From the NCBI GenBank assembly GCA_046726275.1, contig JBKPAF010000027.1, positions 1 to 17,547 on the forward strand: a DNA stretch of 17,547 nt, read 5' to 3'. A program made the position numbers and the translations under genes. Below the pieces are notes generated by a model. The model was not told the DNA's origin and did not search any database. It saw only the letters and a list, made by a program, of their open reading frames with translations. This document shows, piece by piece, positions 6,089 to 12,620 of this stretch (positions within the stretch are counted from its first letter, which is position 1; each line of letters starts with the position of its first letter). Source of the DNA: DASXTW01 sp046726275 (GTDB taxonomy: Bacteria; Actinomycetota; UBA4738).

Positions 6089-6856
6089 TCAGGCCTTGAC
6101 GACGTCCTCGCAGTCGGAGTCGTCATCCCCGTTCTGGAGCGTGGCCTCTCGAACGTGGATGCCGCACTCGGTTTTCATCAGACCCGACCAGCGACCCGCC
6201 CGCTCGTCCTCGCCGGGAAACACGATCCGGGTGCACGGTGCGCAGCCGATGGATGCGTAGCCCAGGTCGTACAGAGGATTGCGCGGCAGGTTGTGCTCCT
6301 TCAGATAGGCCCACGCATCCCGGCGGGTCCAGTTTGCGACCGGGTTGATCCTTACCAGGCGGTGGCCGCTGTCAAGCTCGGTCTGCGAGACGATGGGAGT
6401 GTTCTTCCGGGTCCACGCCGAGTCCCTGCGCATGGAGGTCATCCACCCGTCGTGGTGCCGGAGGGCCCGTTCGAAGGGGATGACCTTGTTGAGCTCGCAG
6501 CACATCTTGGGGTCCTGCTCGTACAGGCGGGCCCCGAACTCCCGTTCCTGGGCCTCCACGGTGTAGTCACCGACCAGATCGACCACGTTCAGCCCGAGGA
6601 GCTCGGTGAGTCGTTCCTTGAACACCAGGGTCTCTGCGAAGTGGAAGCCCGTCTCCAGGAACAGGATCGGAATGTCTTGGCGGATGCGAGTGGCCATGTG
6701 GATCAGGCATGTGCCCTCGGCCTGGAAGGCGGAGGCGATGGCCATCCGGTCCAGTCCCGAATCCTCCAATGCCCATCGGACAATCTCCGGTGGCGAGGCC
6801 TCCTCGAACTGGATATTGAGGTGACGAATATCCTCTTCGGCTAGGAGCGTTTGCAT
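6089..6856 (-). CDS. cysH: Assimilatory APS reductase (CysH, Fe-S type)
   Basis: A 255-aa phosphoadenylyl/adenylyl-sulfate reductase that reduces activated sulfate to sulfite. The four iron-sulfur cysteines are present: C119-C120 in KMCCELNK, and C205 and C208 in GCAPC. The catalytic Cys231 lies in KTECGIH. The CC...CxxC set marks the 4Fe-4S form that uses APS rather than PAPS. That fits a window with a sulfate adenylyltransferase and no APS kinase. The ATG at 6854-6856 is chosen because GAGGAG precedes it on the minus strand and a promoter lies at about 6901-6928; the open frame goes on to 6928 but would overlap that promoter. It is divergent from sat. Confidence 0.93.
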   Translation of the reverse strand: MQTLLAEEDIRHLNIQFEEASPPEIVRWALEDSGLDRMAIASAFQAEGTCLIHMATRIRQDIPILFLETGFHFAETLVFKERLTELLGLNVVDLVGDYTVEAQEREFGARLYEQDPKMCCELNKVIPFERALRHHDGWMTSMRRDSAWTRKNTPIVSQTELDSGHRLVRINPVANWTRRDAWAYLKEHNLPRNPLYDLGYASIGCAPCTRIVFPGEDERAGRWSGLMKTECGIHVREATLQNGDDDSDCEDVVKA

Positions 6857-6900
6857 CGTTCTCCTCGAAGGGATCCGGGCACCTGGAATGGGGTTTCCGG

Positions 6901-6928
6901 AGTATACCCGGGCGGCCAAACAGTTCAA
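6901..6928 (-). promoter_or_regulatory. Sigma70-type promoter for cysH
   Basis: Read on the minus strand, TTGAAC (6928-6923) and TATACT (6906-6901) are separated by 16 bases. Both are close to the consensus and the -10 is unusually good for such GC-rich DNA. Transcription would start near 6894, giving a leader of about 38 bases before the cysH ATG. A weaker plus-strand -10, TATGCT (6972-6977), may serve sat, but I see no -35 for it. Confidence 0.55.
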
Positions 6929-7044
6929 CCCCCGGTCCGAGGTCGAGCAGGGAAGGCCCTCGTGGGGCCGCTATGCTACCGGGGTCCCTCGCCTGGACCT
7001 CAGGCGCCGTCCGCACCTCGCACCGAAACGAACGAGGAGTCTTC

Positions 7045-8214
7045 GTGACCGCAACCGAGACCATTTCCCCCCACGGGGGGACGCTGATGAACCTGTTTCT
7101 CGGCGCCGACGAGGGTGAGCGGGCGGCTGAGGAGGCTGGGCACCTCCCGAAGGTGGCCATCGGCCGGCGGGAGATGTCGGATCTCGAGATGATGGCTGTG
7201 GGAGCCCTGTCTCCACTCGGCGGGTTCATGGGCGAGAAGGACTACCGGTGCGTCCTCGAAGTGATGCACCTGTCATCGGGTCTCCCCTGGACGATTCCTG
7301 TGACCCTCTCTCTCGATCAGGACGAGGCCAAACGCATCGGCGGGGCCTCCCGCATCGCGCTGACATCCGGCGGCCATGCCGTCGGGCTGGTCGAGTTGGA
7401 GCAGATATACCGGCGGGACCGGGAGTTCGAGGCCCAGTCGGTCTTCGCCACCACGGACACGGCGCACCCGGGCGTGAAGGCCCTGCATGCGGCGGGGGAT
7501 TTCTTGGTTGCCGGTCCGGTTCGGGTCTTCCACCTCCCCAGGCATACGTCGTTCGAGAGCTACCGTCTGACGCCCGCCGAGACCCGGGCTGCGTTCATCG
7601 AGCGAGGGTGGCGGCGCGTGGTCGGGTTCCAGACCCGGAATCCGGTGCACCGGGCCCACGAGTACCTGCAGAAGTGTGCGCTGGAGATCGTGGATGGGCT
7701 CCTGCTTCATCCCCTGGTGGGGGAGACCAAGGAGGACGACGTACCGGCCGAGGTCAGGATGCGTTGCTACGAGATCCTGTTCGAGAACTACTACCCTCGG
7801 GACCGGGCCATGATGGCCGTGTTCCCGGCGGCGATGCGTTATGCGGGGCCCAAAGAGGCGATCTGGCACGCCATCGCCCGCAAGAACTACGGCTGCACGC
7901 ACTTCATCGTGGGGCGGGACCACGCGGGCGTGGGCACCTACTACGGGACCTACGACGCTCAGAGGATCTTCGACGAGTTCGAACCCGACGAGCTGGGGAT
8001 CACTCCGCTGTTCTTCGAGCACTCGTTCTTCTGCAAGAAGTGCGACCAGATGGCCACGCCGAAGACCTGTCCACACGGCGATGAGGACCGGGTGATCCTG
8101 TCGGGGACGAAGGTGCGGGAGATGCTCAGAGCAGGGAAGAAGCCACCCAAAGAGTTCTCCCGGCCCGAGGTTGCCCAGATCCTGATCGAAGCGATGGCCG
8201 AGCGAACCCGTTAG
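7045..8214 (+). CDS. sat: Sulfate adenylyltransferase (ATP sulfurylase)
   Basis: A 389-aa homo-oligomeric-type ATP sulfurylase making APS from ATP and sulfate. Motifs: QTRNP (196-200) followed by HRAH (202-205), GRDHAGVG (290-297) and SGTKVREML (353-361). These correspond to the sulfate/ATP-binding QxRNP, HxxH and GRD elements. A Cys/His cluster (C330, C333, C342, H344) matches the zinc site of some bacterial and archaeal enzymes. No C-terminal APS kinase domain is present. The GTG at 7045 is chosen because GAGGAG (7034-7039) lies 5 bases before it; upstream in-frame starts lack one. Together with the divergent cysH it gives the APS branch of sulfate assimilation. Confidence 0.93.
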   Translation: MTATETISPHGGTLMNLFLGADEGERAAEEAGHLPKVAIGRREMSDLEMMAVGALSPLGGFMGEKDYRCVLEVMHLSSGLPWTIPVTLSLDQDEAKRIGGASRIALTSGGHAVGLVELEQIYRRDREFEAQSVFATTDTAHPGVKALHAAGDFLVAGPVRVFHLPRHTSFESYRLTPAETRAAFIERGWRRVVGFQTRNPVHRAHEYLQKCALEIVDGLLLHPLVGETKEDDVPAEVRMRCYEILFENYYPRDRAMMAVFPAAMRYAGPKEAIWHAIARKNYGCTHFIVGRDHAGVGTYYGTYDAQRIFDEFEPDELGITPLFFEHSFFCKKCDQMATPKTCPHGDEDRVILSGTKVREMLRAGKKPPKEFSRPEVAQILIEAMAERTR

Positions 8215-8311
8215 GGCTTCTCCCGCCAACCCCTTGTCACGGAACTGCCGATGCCCCAGGATTCTCGCCGTCGTCCCAGGTCGCGGCCGGGTTCCTGGAG
8301 AGGGGGGTAAG

Positions 8312-9025
8312 TTGCGGCGAAGGCCCATCGGGGTTCTGCTGCTCATGGCTGCCCTCTGGGCGCTGCCGGCGGCGCCCCTACAAGCGCTGAGCGTTCCCCA
8401 TCCTCCCCAGCCGAAGCAGCTCACCGTTTCAGGGTTCGTCGTGGGCAGGATCGCCAAGGGGAACCTGGTCAGGTTCGGCATCTTGGTAACCGATCCCGTG
8501 AGCTGGGCTCACCTCCAGAGCTTGAAGGTGGTCCTCCTCCTGCGCGGACAGAACCTCCAGGAGATGACCTATGTCGTCAAGAAAGACGAGTTCAAGCTCG
8601 GTGACCGACCCCCCGCCTCCGTCACCAGCAGCACCCCAGTGACAGCGGGCTTCCTTCAGGTCAATCCCCATACCCTTCGGAGGATCCGGCGCACGTTCGG
8701 GCTTCGCGTGACCTTCTGGGCACGCGTCCGCGAGTCCATACCTCCGGGGACGACGGTTCGGGTGATCGCCCGGGACGAAGACGGCAACATCTCGTACGCG
8801 AGGGAAAAGGTCCAGATCTCCGGAGGATTCCTGACCTGGGGCACGTTCGCCATCGGATTCGTCCTTGCCTTGTTGATCGGTGCCTTCCTCACCAACCTCC
8901 GTCACTCGAGGCGTCTCCGTGAGCGTCAGCCTTCGATCTGGGACGTCCTCGAGCGACGACTGAGGGAGGAGCGAGCCCGCCCGCCTGCGCTGGCTGGGCT
9001 CGGTGTGGACGGGGCGGTGGCGTGA
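8312..9025 (+). CDS. Signal-peptide-bearing single-span membrane protein, unknown function
   Basis: A 237-aa protein that I do not recognise. The TTG at 8312 is preferred because the purine-rich GGAGAGGGGGG lies just before it and the protein then opens with a clean signal peptide (MRRRPIGVLLLMAALWALPA, cleavage about residue 26). An extracytoplasmic domain of about 145 residues follows, with beta-rich segments such as VSGFVVGRIAKGNLVRFGI and TTVRVIARDEDGN. A single strong membrane span (about 173-194) and a basic cytoplasmic tail of about 43 residues end it. Its stop overlaps the M50 protease GTG by 4 bases (GTGA), so the two are coupled. That suggests a partner, sensor or substrate of the protease. 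An upstream TTG at 8234 is less likely. Confidence 0.7.
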   Translation: MRRRPIGVLLLMAALWALPAAPLQALSVPHPPQPKQLTVSGFVVGRIAKGNLVRFGILVTDPVSWAHLQSLKVVLLLRGQNLQEMTYVVKKDEFKLGDRPPASVTSSTPVTAGFLQVNPHTLRRIRRTFGLRVTFWARVRESIPPGTTVRVIARDEDGNISYAREKVQISGGFLTWGTFAIGFVLALLIGAFLTNLRHSRRLRERQPSIWDVLERRLREERARPPALAGLGVDGAVA

Positions 9026-11187
9026 GCACCGCGACGGCAGGCTCGGGCGTGTGGAGCCTGGTAGAGGCGCGCCTCGATTCGGGGGGAGAGGCAGACGGTT
9101 CGCTATGGGGTCGACTCGGCACCCTGGTCGATCCGGGGGAGTACAGGCCGCAGCTCGCCGGGGACATCGAGATCAAGCGGTTCACGCAGCGGTCGGGTGA
9201 GGACTACTACATGCTGGCGAACCCTCGGGACCTCGTGCACTACAGGATCCAGGGCCCCGACTACGAGCTGGTGAAGCTGATGGACGGGACCCGCACCGTC
9301 AAGGAGATCGTCATCGAGCGCTTCTCCGAGTCTGGCGAGATGGACGTGGGCGGCGTGGCCGACTTCGTCTACCAGCTCCGCAGCGAGAACTTCTTCGTGG
9401 ATCCGTACGAGGACGTCGAGGCGGTGGTCCACAGGGCGATGAACCCCTCTCGGCGGCACGAGAAGCTCCGCCAGTTCGTGACGAACCTCCGGATCGAATG
9501 GAAGAACCCCCAGGCTCCCGTGAAGTGGCTGTATGACCACGGGTTGAGGTGGGCACTGACGAAACCGTTCGTGCTTCTCGCGCTGGTCGTGTCGATCGGC
9601 GGCATCTTCGCCTTCGTGGCCAACTACCGATCGGATCTGTTCGGCCTCACCGGGAAATCAGTGGCCATCGGGTTCGTCGTTCTCCTGGCGATCCAGTACT
9701 TCATGATCCTCGTCCACGAGTTGGGCCATGCCCTCGTACTCGTCCACAACGGACGACGGCTGAAAGGCGCAGGCTTCCTGATCTACTTCGGATGCCCGGC
9801 CTTCTACGTGGAATCCTCGGACAGCCTGATGATGGAGCCTCGCAAGCGGGTTCTTCAGGCCTTCGCCGGCCCCTACGGACAGAGCGTCGGAGCGGGGATC
9901 GCTTCCCTCATCGCGTGGGCCTATCCGCAGTGGGTGGTCTCGGAGACGCTGTTTCGCTACACGGTGCTGGCCTATCTGAACATCTTTCTGAATCTGATCC
10001 CGATCCTCGAGTTGGATGGGTACTTCATGCTCTCGGACTGGCTCCGGATCCCGGATCTGCGCCCCAGGTCCGTCGAGTTCCTCCGCCACGACTTCCTGCA
10101 CAAGCTCCGGACAAGGGAACGGTTCACCCGGAACGATGCCGGGCTGCTCATCTACGGGCTCCTCGGTGTGGTCGGATCCATCCTGCTCCTGATCTCCGGC
10201 TACTTCTTCTGGCAGATCCTGTTCGGGGGACTGGTCACGTCCCTGTGGAACGGCGGCATCGAGACCAGGATCATCCTGATCCTCCTGGGCCTGTTCATCC
10301 TCAACCCCGTGATCAGAGGCGTCATCAGGGTGTTCGCGGCCCTCGGACGTCGGATCCGGGCGCTGGTCCACCGGATCCGGTTCCGGTTCCAGCGCCGGTG
10401 GCGGGTGCAGGCCGCCGAGATGATCGATCAACTCTCGATGTTCGACGAGGTCTCCGAGGATGTCTTGGGTGAGCTCGCCGGCCGGGTCCGGCTGCGTAGC
10501 TTCTCGGCCGGTCAACCCGTCGTGCGCCAGGGCGAGCGAGCCGAGGCCTTCTACGTCGTGCGCAAGGGAGTACTCCGGGTCGTCGAGGAGGATCCGTCAA
10601 CGGGCGAGGAGATCAGGACGCTTCGATCGCTCGGTCGGGGTGAGGCGTTCGGGGAGTCCGGGCTGGCTGAAGCCGCGCCTCGGGGTGCGACGGTCCGAGC
10701 AGCGGACGACGTGGAGGTGTTCGAGATCGACAAGGGGACGTTCGGCGAGTTGCTGGTCGATCGCCTTCAGGCCCCCCGGTTCGCGCCTACGATGCAGGCG
10801 GTTGCTGAGGTGCAGAAGATGGCGTCCTTCTCGCATCTGGAGACTGACGAGCTGGTGGAACTGGTTGAGCAGGGTGAGTGGGTGAACGTGGCGCCAGGCG
10901 AGGCTATCGTGGAGGAGGGTGAGCAGGGTGATGCCTTCTTCACCATCAGCTCGGGGCAGGTCGAGGTGACCCAGGACGGTCAGTCGATCAGGACCTTGGG
11001 GCCGGGAGCTCACTTCGGGGAGATCGCCCTGCTCCTTGACGTGCCGAGGACGGCCACGGTGCGGGCCCTCACGCCCGTCCGCGCGTTCCGGCTCGGCCGC
11101 GAGGGATTTGACAAGGTGATCCGGGATTCCTTCCACAAGGGGACCATGAATCCCGTGATCTCTCTGGACCGGGTCGAGGAGCATTGA
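9022..11187 (+). CDS. PqqD-like/M50 intramembrane metalloprotease fused to two cyclic-nucleotide-binding domains
   Basis: A 721-aa fusion. Residues about 50-130 look like a PqqD-type winged-helix domain (DYYMLANPRDLVHYRI, LVKLMDGTRTVKEIV). Residues about 180-435 hold about six membrane spans with the M50 zinc motif HELGH (232-236) and the second ligand motif NLIPILELDGY (324-334), so both active-site elements are intact. A basic linker leads to two cNMP-binding domains. The first (about 470-590) has a phosphate-binding cassette GEAFGESGLAEAAPRGATV. The second (about 600-705) has FGEIALLLDVPRTATV with R676, the near-canonical cAMP pocket. PqqD-M50 proteins of the YydH type process or export peptides, while M50 site-2 proteases cut within membranes. 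The CNB pair suggests ligand-gated proteolysis, which is inference. The start is a GTG overlapping the preceding stop. Confidence 0.85.
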   Translation: MSTATAGSGVWSLVEARLDSGGEADGSLWGRLGTLVDPGEYRPQLAGDIEIKRFTQRSGEDYYMLANPRDLVHYRIQGPDYELVKLMDGTRTVKEIVIERFSESGEMDVGGVADFVYQLRSENFFVDPYEDVEAVVHRAMNPSRRHEKLRQFVTNLRIEWKNPQAPVKWLYDHGLRWALTKPFVLLALVVSIGGIFAFVANYRSDLFGLTGKSVAIGFVVLLAIQYFMILVHELGHALVLVHNGRRLKGAGFLIYFGCPAFYVESSDSLMMEPRKRVLQAFAGPYGQSVGAGIASLIAWAYPQWVVSETLFRYTVLAYLNIFLNLIPILELDGYFMLSDWLRIPDLRPRSVEFLRHDFLHKLRTRERFTRNDAGLLIYGLLGVVGSILLLISGYFFWQILFGGLVTSLWNGGIETRIILILLGLFILNPVIRGVIRVFAALGRRIRALVHRIRFRFQRRWRVQAAEMIDQLSMFDEVSEDVLGELAGRVRLRSFSAGQPVVRQGERAEAFYVVRKGVLRVVEEDPSTGEEIRTLRSLGRGEAFGESGLAEAAPRGATVRAADDVEVFEIDKGTFGELLVDRLQAPRFAPTMQAVAEVQKMASFSHLETDELVELVEQGEWVNVAPGEAIVEEGEQGDAFFTISSGQVEVTQDGQSIRTLGPGAHFGEIALLLDVPRTATVRALTPVRAFRLGREGFDKVIRDSFHKGTMNPVISLDRVEEH

Positions 11188-11214
11188 CAGGCGTCGGAGG
11201 GGGGCCGCTCACTC

Positions 11215-11424
11215 ATGGACTGCTGGCACTGTCGTAGGACCGCCGTGGGCGTCTGTCGCTTCTGCGGCCGAGGGATCTGCGAGGATCACGCCCGCAACCA
11301 CCCCTACATCCTCGAGATCTATCGAGGCAGCGAGGTGACGAAGGCCCTCGTGGTGGAGGACGCGCTGCACTGCGGTGCGTGCACGCCTCGCCCCGACCCG
11401 TTGAGCCTCCCCGAGCTCATGTGA
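11215..11424 (+). CDS. Small zinc-cluster protein (B-box/DUF2180-like)
   Basis: A 69-aa protein with four paired ligand motifs: C3-C6, C14-C17, C22-H25 (plus H29), and C53-C56. The opening MDCWHC followed by VCRFCGRGICEDH resembles the small DUF2180/B-box zinc proteins of prokaryotes, which probably bind zinc and a protein partner. There is no membrane span. The ATG has GGAGGGGGG about 10 bases before it, and the gene begins 27 bp after the M50 stop on the same strand, so it is likely the third gene of that operon. Family-level resemblance is moderate; exact function unknown. Confidence 0.75.
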   Translation: MDCWHCRRTAVGVCRFCGRGICEDHARNHPYILEIYRGSEVTKALVVEDALHCGACTPRPDPLSLPELM

Positions 11425-11450
11425 GCGAGGCGGTCTCGCGCGAATCCTCA

Positions 11451-11560
11451 TGTGTCGTACGTCACAGTCCCCTTTGTGACGGTCGTCACCGGAATGGCCG
11501 TGATCGACGTCACCCACCACTTCGTGACAATCGTCACCGACTTCCGTGACCGTTGGATGC
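11451..11560. promoter_or_regulatory. Tandem array of four CRP-type operators at a 24-bp period
   Basis: Four 16-bp near-palindromes of form YGTGA/T-N6-TCACM lie at 11451-11466 (TGTGT-N6-TCACA), 11475-11490 (TGTGA-N6-TCACC), 11499-11514 (CGTGA-N6-TCACC) and 11523-11538 (CGTGA-N6-TCACC). The start-to-start distance is exactly 24 bp each time, with unrelated 8-bp spacers. A fifth half-site CGTGA begins at 11545. The pattern is the CRP family consensus TGTGA-N6-TCACA. The Crp-like protein at 11849 carries the SRENVTR recognition helix that reads such half-sites. The array lies directly upstream of the 46-aa H1-like gene. If the -10 is CATGAT (11560-11565), the fourth site is centred about 41.5 bases before transcription start, the class II activator position. 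Confidence 0.8.
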
Positions 11561-11597
11561 ATGATGCGCTGCAGTGAGAGCGGAGGAGGTGAATCAG

Positions 11598-11738
11598 ATG
11601 GCAACGAAGAAGGTCACACCCAAGGCCCCGCAGGCGAAGGGGAGCAAGGGTCGGAAGCCGGCGGCGACGCGAGTAACGAAGGCCACGAAGAGCGTCAAGG
11701 CGGTGAAGACGGTCAAGGCAGTTCAGAACGTGCAGTAA
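11598..11738 (+). CDS. Small Lys/Ala-rich histone-H1-like protein
   Basis: A 46-aa protein with 11 Lys, 2 Arg and no acidic residue. It is built from Ala, Lys, Thr, Val and Pro, with Lys at every third position from 28 to 40 (K-x-x-K-x-x). The ATG at 11598 has a full ribosome binding site, AGGAGGTGA at 11584-11592. A strong hairpin ends the unit at 11762-11792, and a CRP-type operator array sits before it, so this is a real and probably well-expressed gene despite its size. The composition is like the basic tails of bacterial H1/HU-type DNA-compacting proteins. Binding to DNA or RNA is inferred from charge only. A short low-complexity secreted or structural peptide is the alternative, but no signal sequence is present. 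Confidence 0.75.
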   Translation: MATKKVTPKAPQAKGSKGRKPAATRVTKATKSVKAVKTVKAVQNVQ

Positions 11739-11761
11739 CCCGATCCTCGGTCAAGGTTTTC

Positions 11762-11792
11762 GTGGAGGCGGGCCGGAAAGGCCCGCCTCCAC
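11762..11792 (+). terminator. Strong stem-loop after the H1-like gene
   Basis: GTGGAGGCGGGCC (11762-11774) pairs perfectly with GGCCCGCCTCCAC (11780-11792) over 13 bp around a 5-base loop GGAAA. It begins 23 bp after the stop at 11738. The following bases TGCAATTCC are only weakly T-rich, so this may be a terminator of the actinobacterial kind without a T-run, or a 3'-end stabiliser. It separates the H1-like gene from the Crp-like gene. Confidence 0.75.
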
Positions 11793-11848
11793 TGCAATTC
11801 CGGGGAGTGTCGCCGGTACCGGCTTGCGGATGAGGGTGGCTGCTGAAG

Positions 11849-12586
11849 ATGGCATTGAGTACGCTCCCGAACATGGTGGCCACGGCGGATCGAGTAGTCT
11901 CGGGCATCGCCCAGAAGATGGCGGAGACGCCGGTCCTTCGAGGAGTCTCCTCGGCCGCGATCAAGGATCTGGCCCGTCAGGGGACTGTCCGGCCGTACAG
12001 GCGAGGCACCTATCTCTTCTACCAGGGTGATCCGTCGGACCACGTCTTCTTCCTGTGGCAGGGACGGATCGAGGTCAGCTCCATCTCGGTCACCGGCCAC
12101 CGTCAGCTGCTCACCACCCTCGACCGGCCTCAATTCTTCGGGGAGCTCGGCGTGTTGAGCGAACAGCGCCGCTCGGCCACGGCGCTCGCCCTCGAAGAGT
12201 GCACGGTCTGGTTGACGGACGGTCAGCGTTTCCTCTCGTTCCTGGCCAAGCATTTCGAGGCCGCTCGGGCCCTACTGCTCAGCCTGGCTCAGCAGATCCA
12301 GGCCCACGAATCCTTCGTGGAAGATCTCCTGTTCCTGGATCTCAAGGGCAGAGTGGCCAAGCGTCTGCTCCAGCTGGTCGCTCCCAGCCTCGACGAGCTC
12401 CCGGCCGACGGCACGACCCTGCCGTCGGTGGTGACACACGCCGACCTGGCCAGCCTGTGCGGCGGGAGTCGGGAAAACGTCACCCGGATCCTGTCGGAGT
12501 TCCAGCGCCGAGAGCTCGTGTACCGCGATGGGCGGCGGTACGTCCTGAAGGACGTTGCCGGACTGGGGCGACTGGCCGGTCTGTAG
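11849..12586 (+). CDS. Crp/Fnr-family transcription regulator
   Basis: A 245-aa cNMP-sensing regulator. The N-terminal binding domain (about 25-130) has GTYLFYQGDPSDHVFFLWQG and the cassette FFGELGVLSEQRRSAT (96-111). Its E99 and R108-S109 match the cAMP contacts of E. coli CRP (FGELGLF...RSAW). A long dimer helix (about 133-160) leads to a helix-turn-helix (196-222) with GSRENVTRIL, where R208, E209 and R213 match the CRP residues that read TGTGA half-sites. There is no N-terminal Fe-S cysteine set, so it is CRP-like rather than FNR-like. The ATG at 11849 is chosen although its ribosome binding site is weak; ATG 11873 or 11918 are alternatives. It is likely to bind the array at 11451-11560. 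It is convergent with the next gene. Confidence 0.88.
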   Translation: MALSTLPNMVATADRVVSGIAQKMAETPVLRGVSSAAIKDLARQGTVRPYRRGTYLFYQGDPSDHVFFLWQGRIEVSSISVTGHRQLLTTLDRPQFFGELGVLSEQRRSATALALEECTVWLTDGQRFLSFLAKHFEAARALLLSLAQQIQAHESFVEDLLFLDLKGRVAKRLLQLVAPSLDELPADGTTLPSVVTHADLASLCGGSRENVTRILSEFQRRELVYRDGRRYVLKDVAGLGRLAGL

Positions 12587-12620
12587 CACTTCGGCCGGGG
12601 TCAGGAGGCCGTCGTCGCTG

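Noticed and set aside
6857..7044. Riboswitch (SAM or T-box) in the cysH-sat gap
   Set aside because: No conserved riboswitch core could be recognised on either strand; the gap is explained by promoters and ribosome binding sites.
7273..8481. 402-aa minus-strand open frame opposite sat
   Set aside because: Antisense to a fully motif-supported ATP sulfurylase; no domain pattern of its own.
9658..10515. 285-aa minus-strand frame rich in Asp/Glu opposite the M50 gene
   Set aside because: The Asp/Glu/Gln-rich reading is the antisense of a hydrophobic membrane protein, a known artefact.
11451..11560. Array as a CRISPR or simple tandem repeat
   Set aside because: Repeats are 16-bp palindromes with 8-bp spacers, far too short for CRISPR, and the spacers differ, so it is not a simple tandem duplication.
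11812..11823. 12-bp palindrome GCCGGTACCGGC before the Crp-like gene as an operator
   Set aside because: It is a perfect palindrome but unlike the CRP-type sites, and short GC palindromes are common in this DNA. Autoregulation cannot be argued from it.
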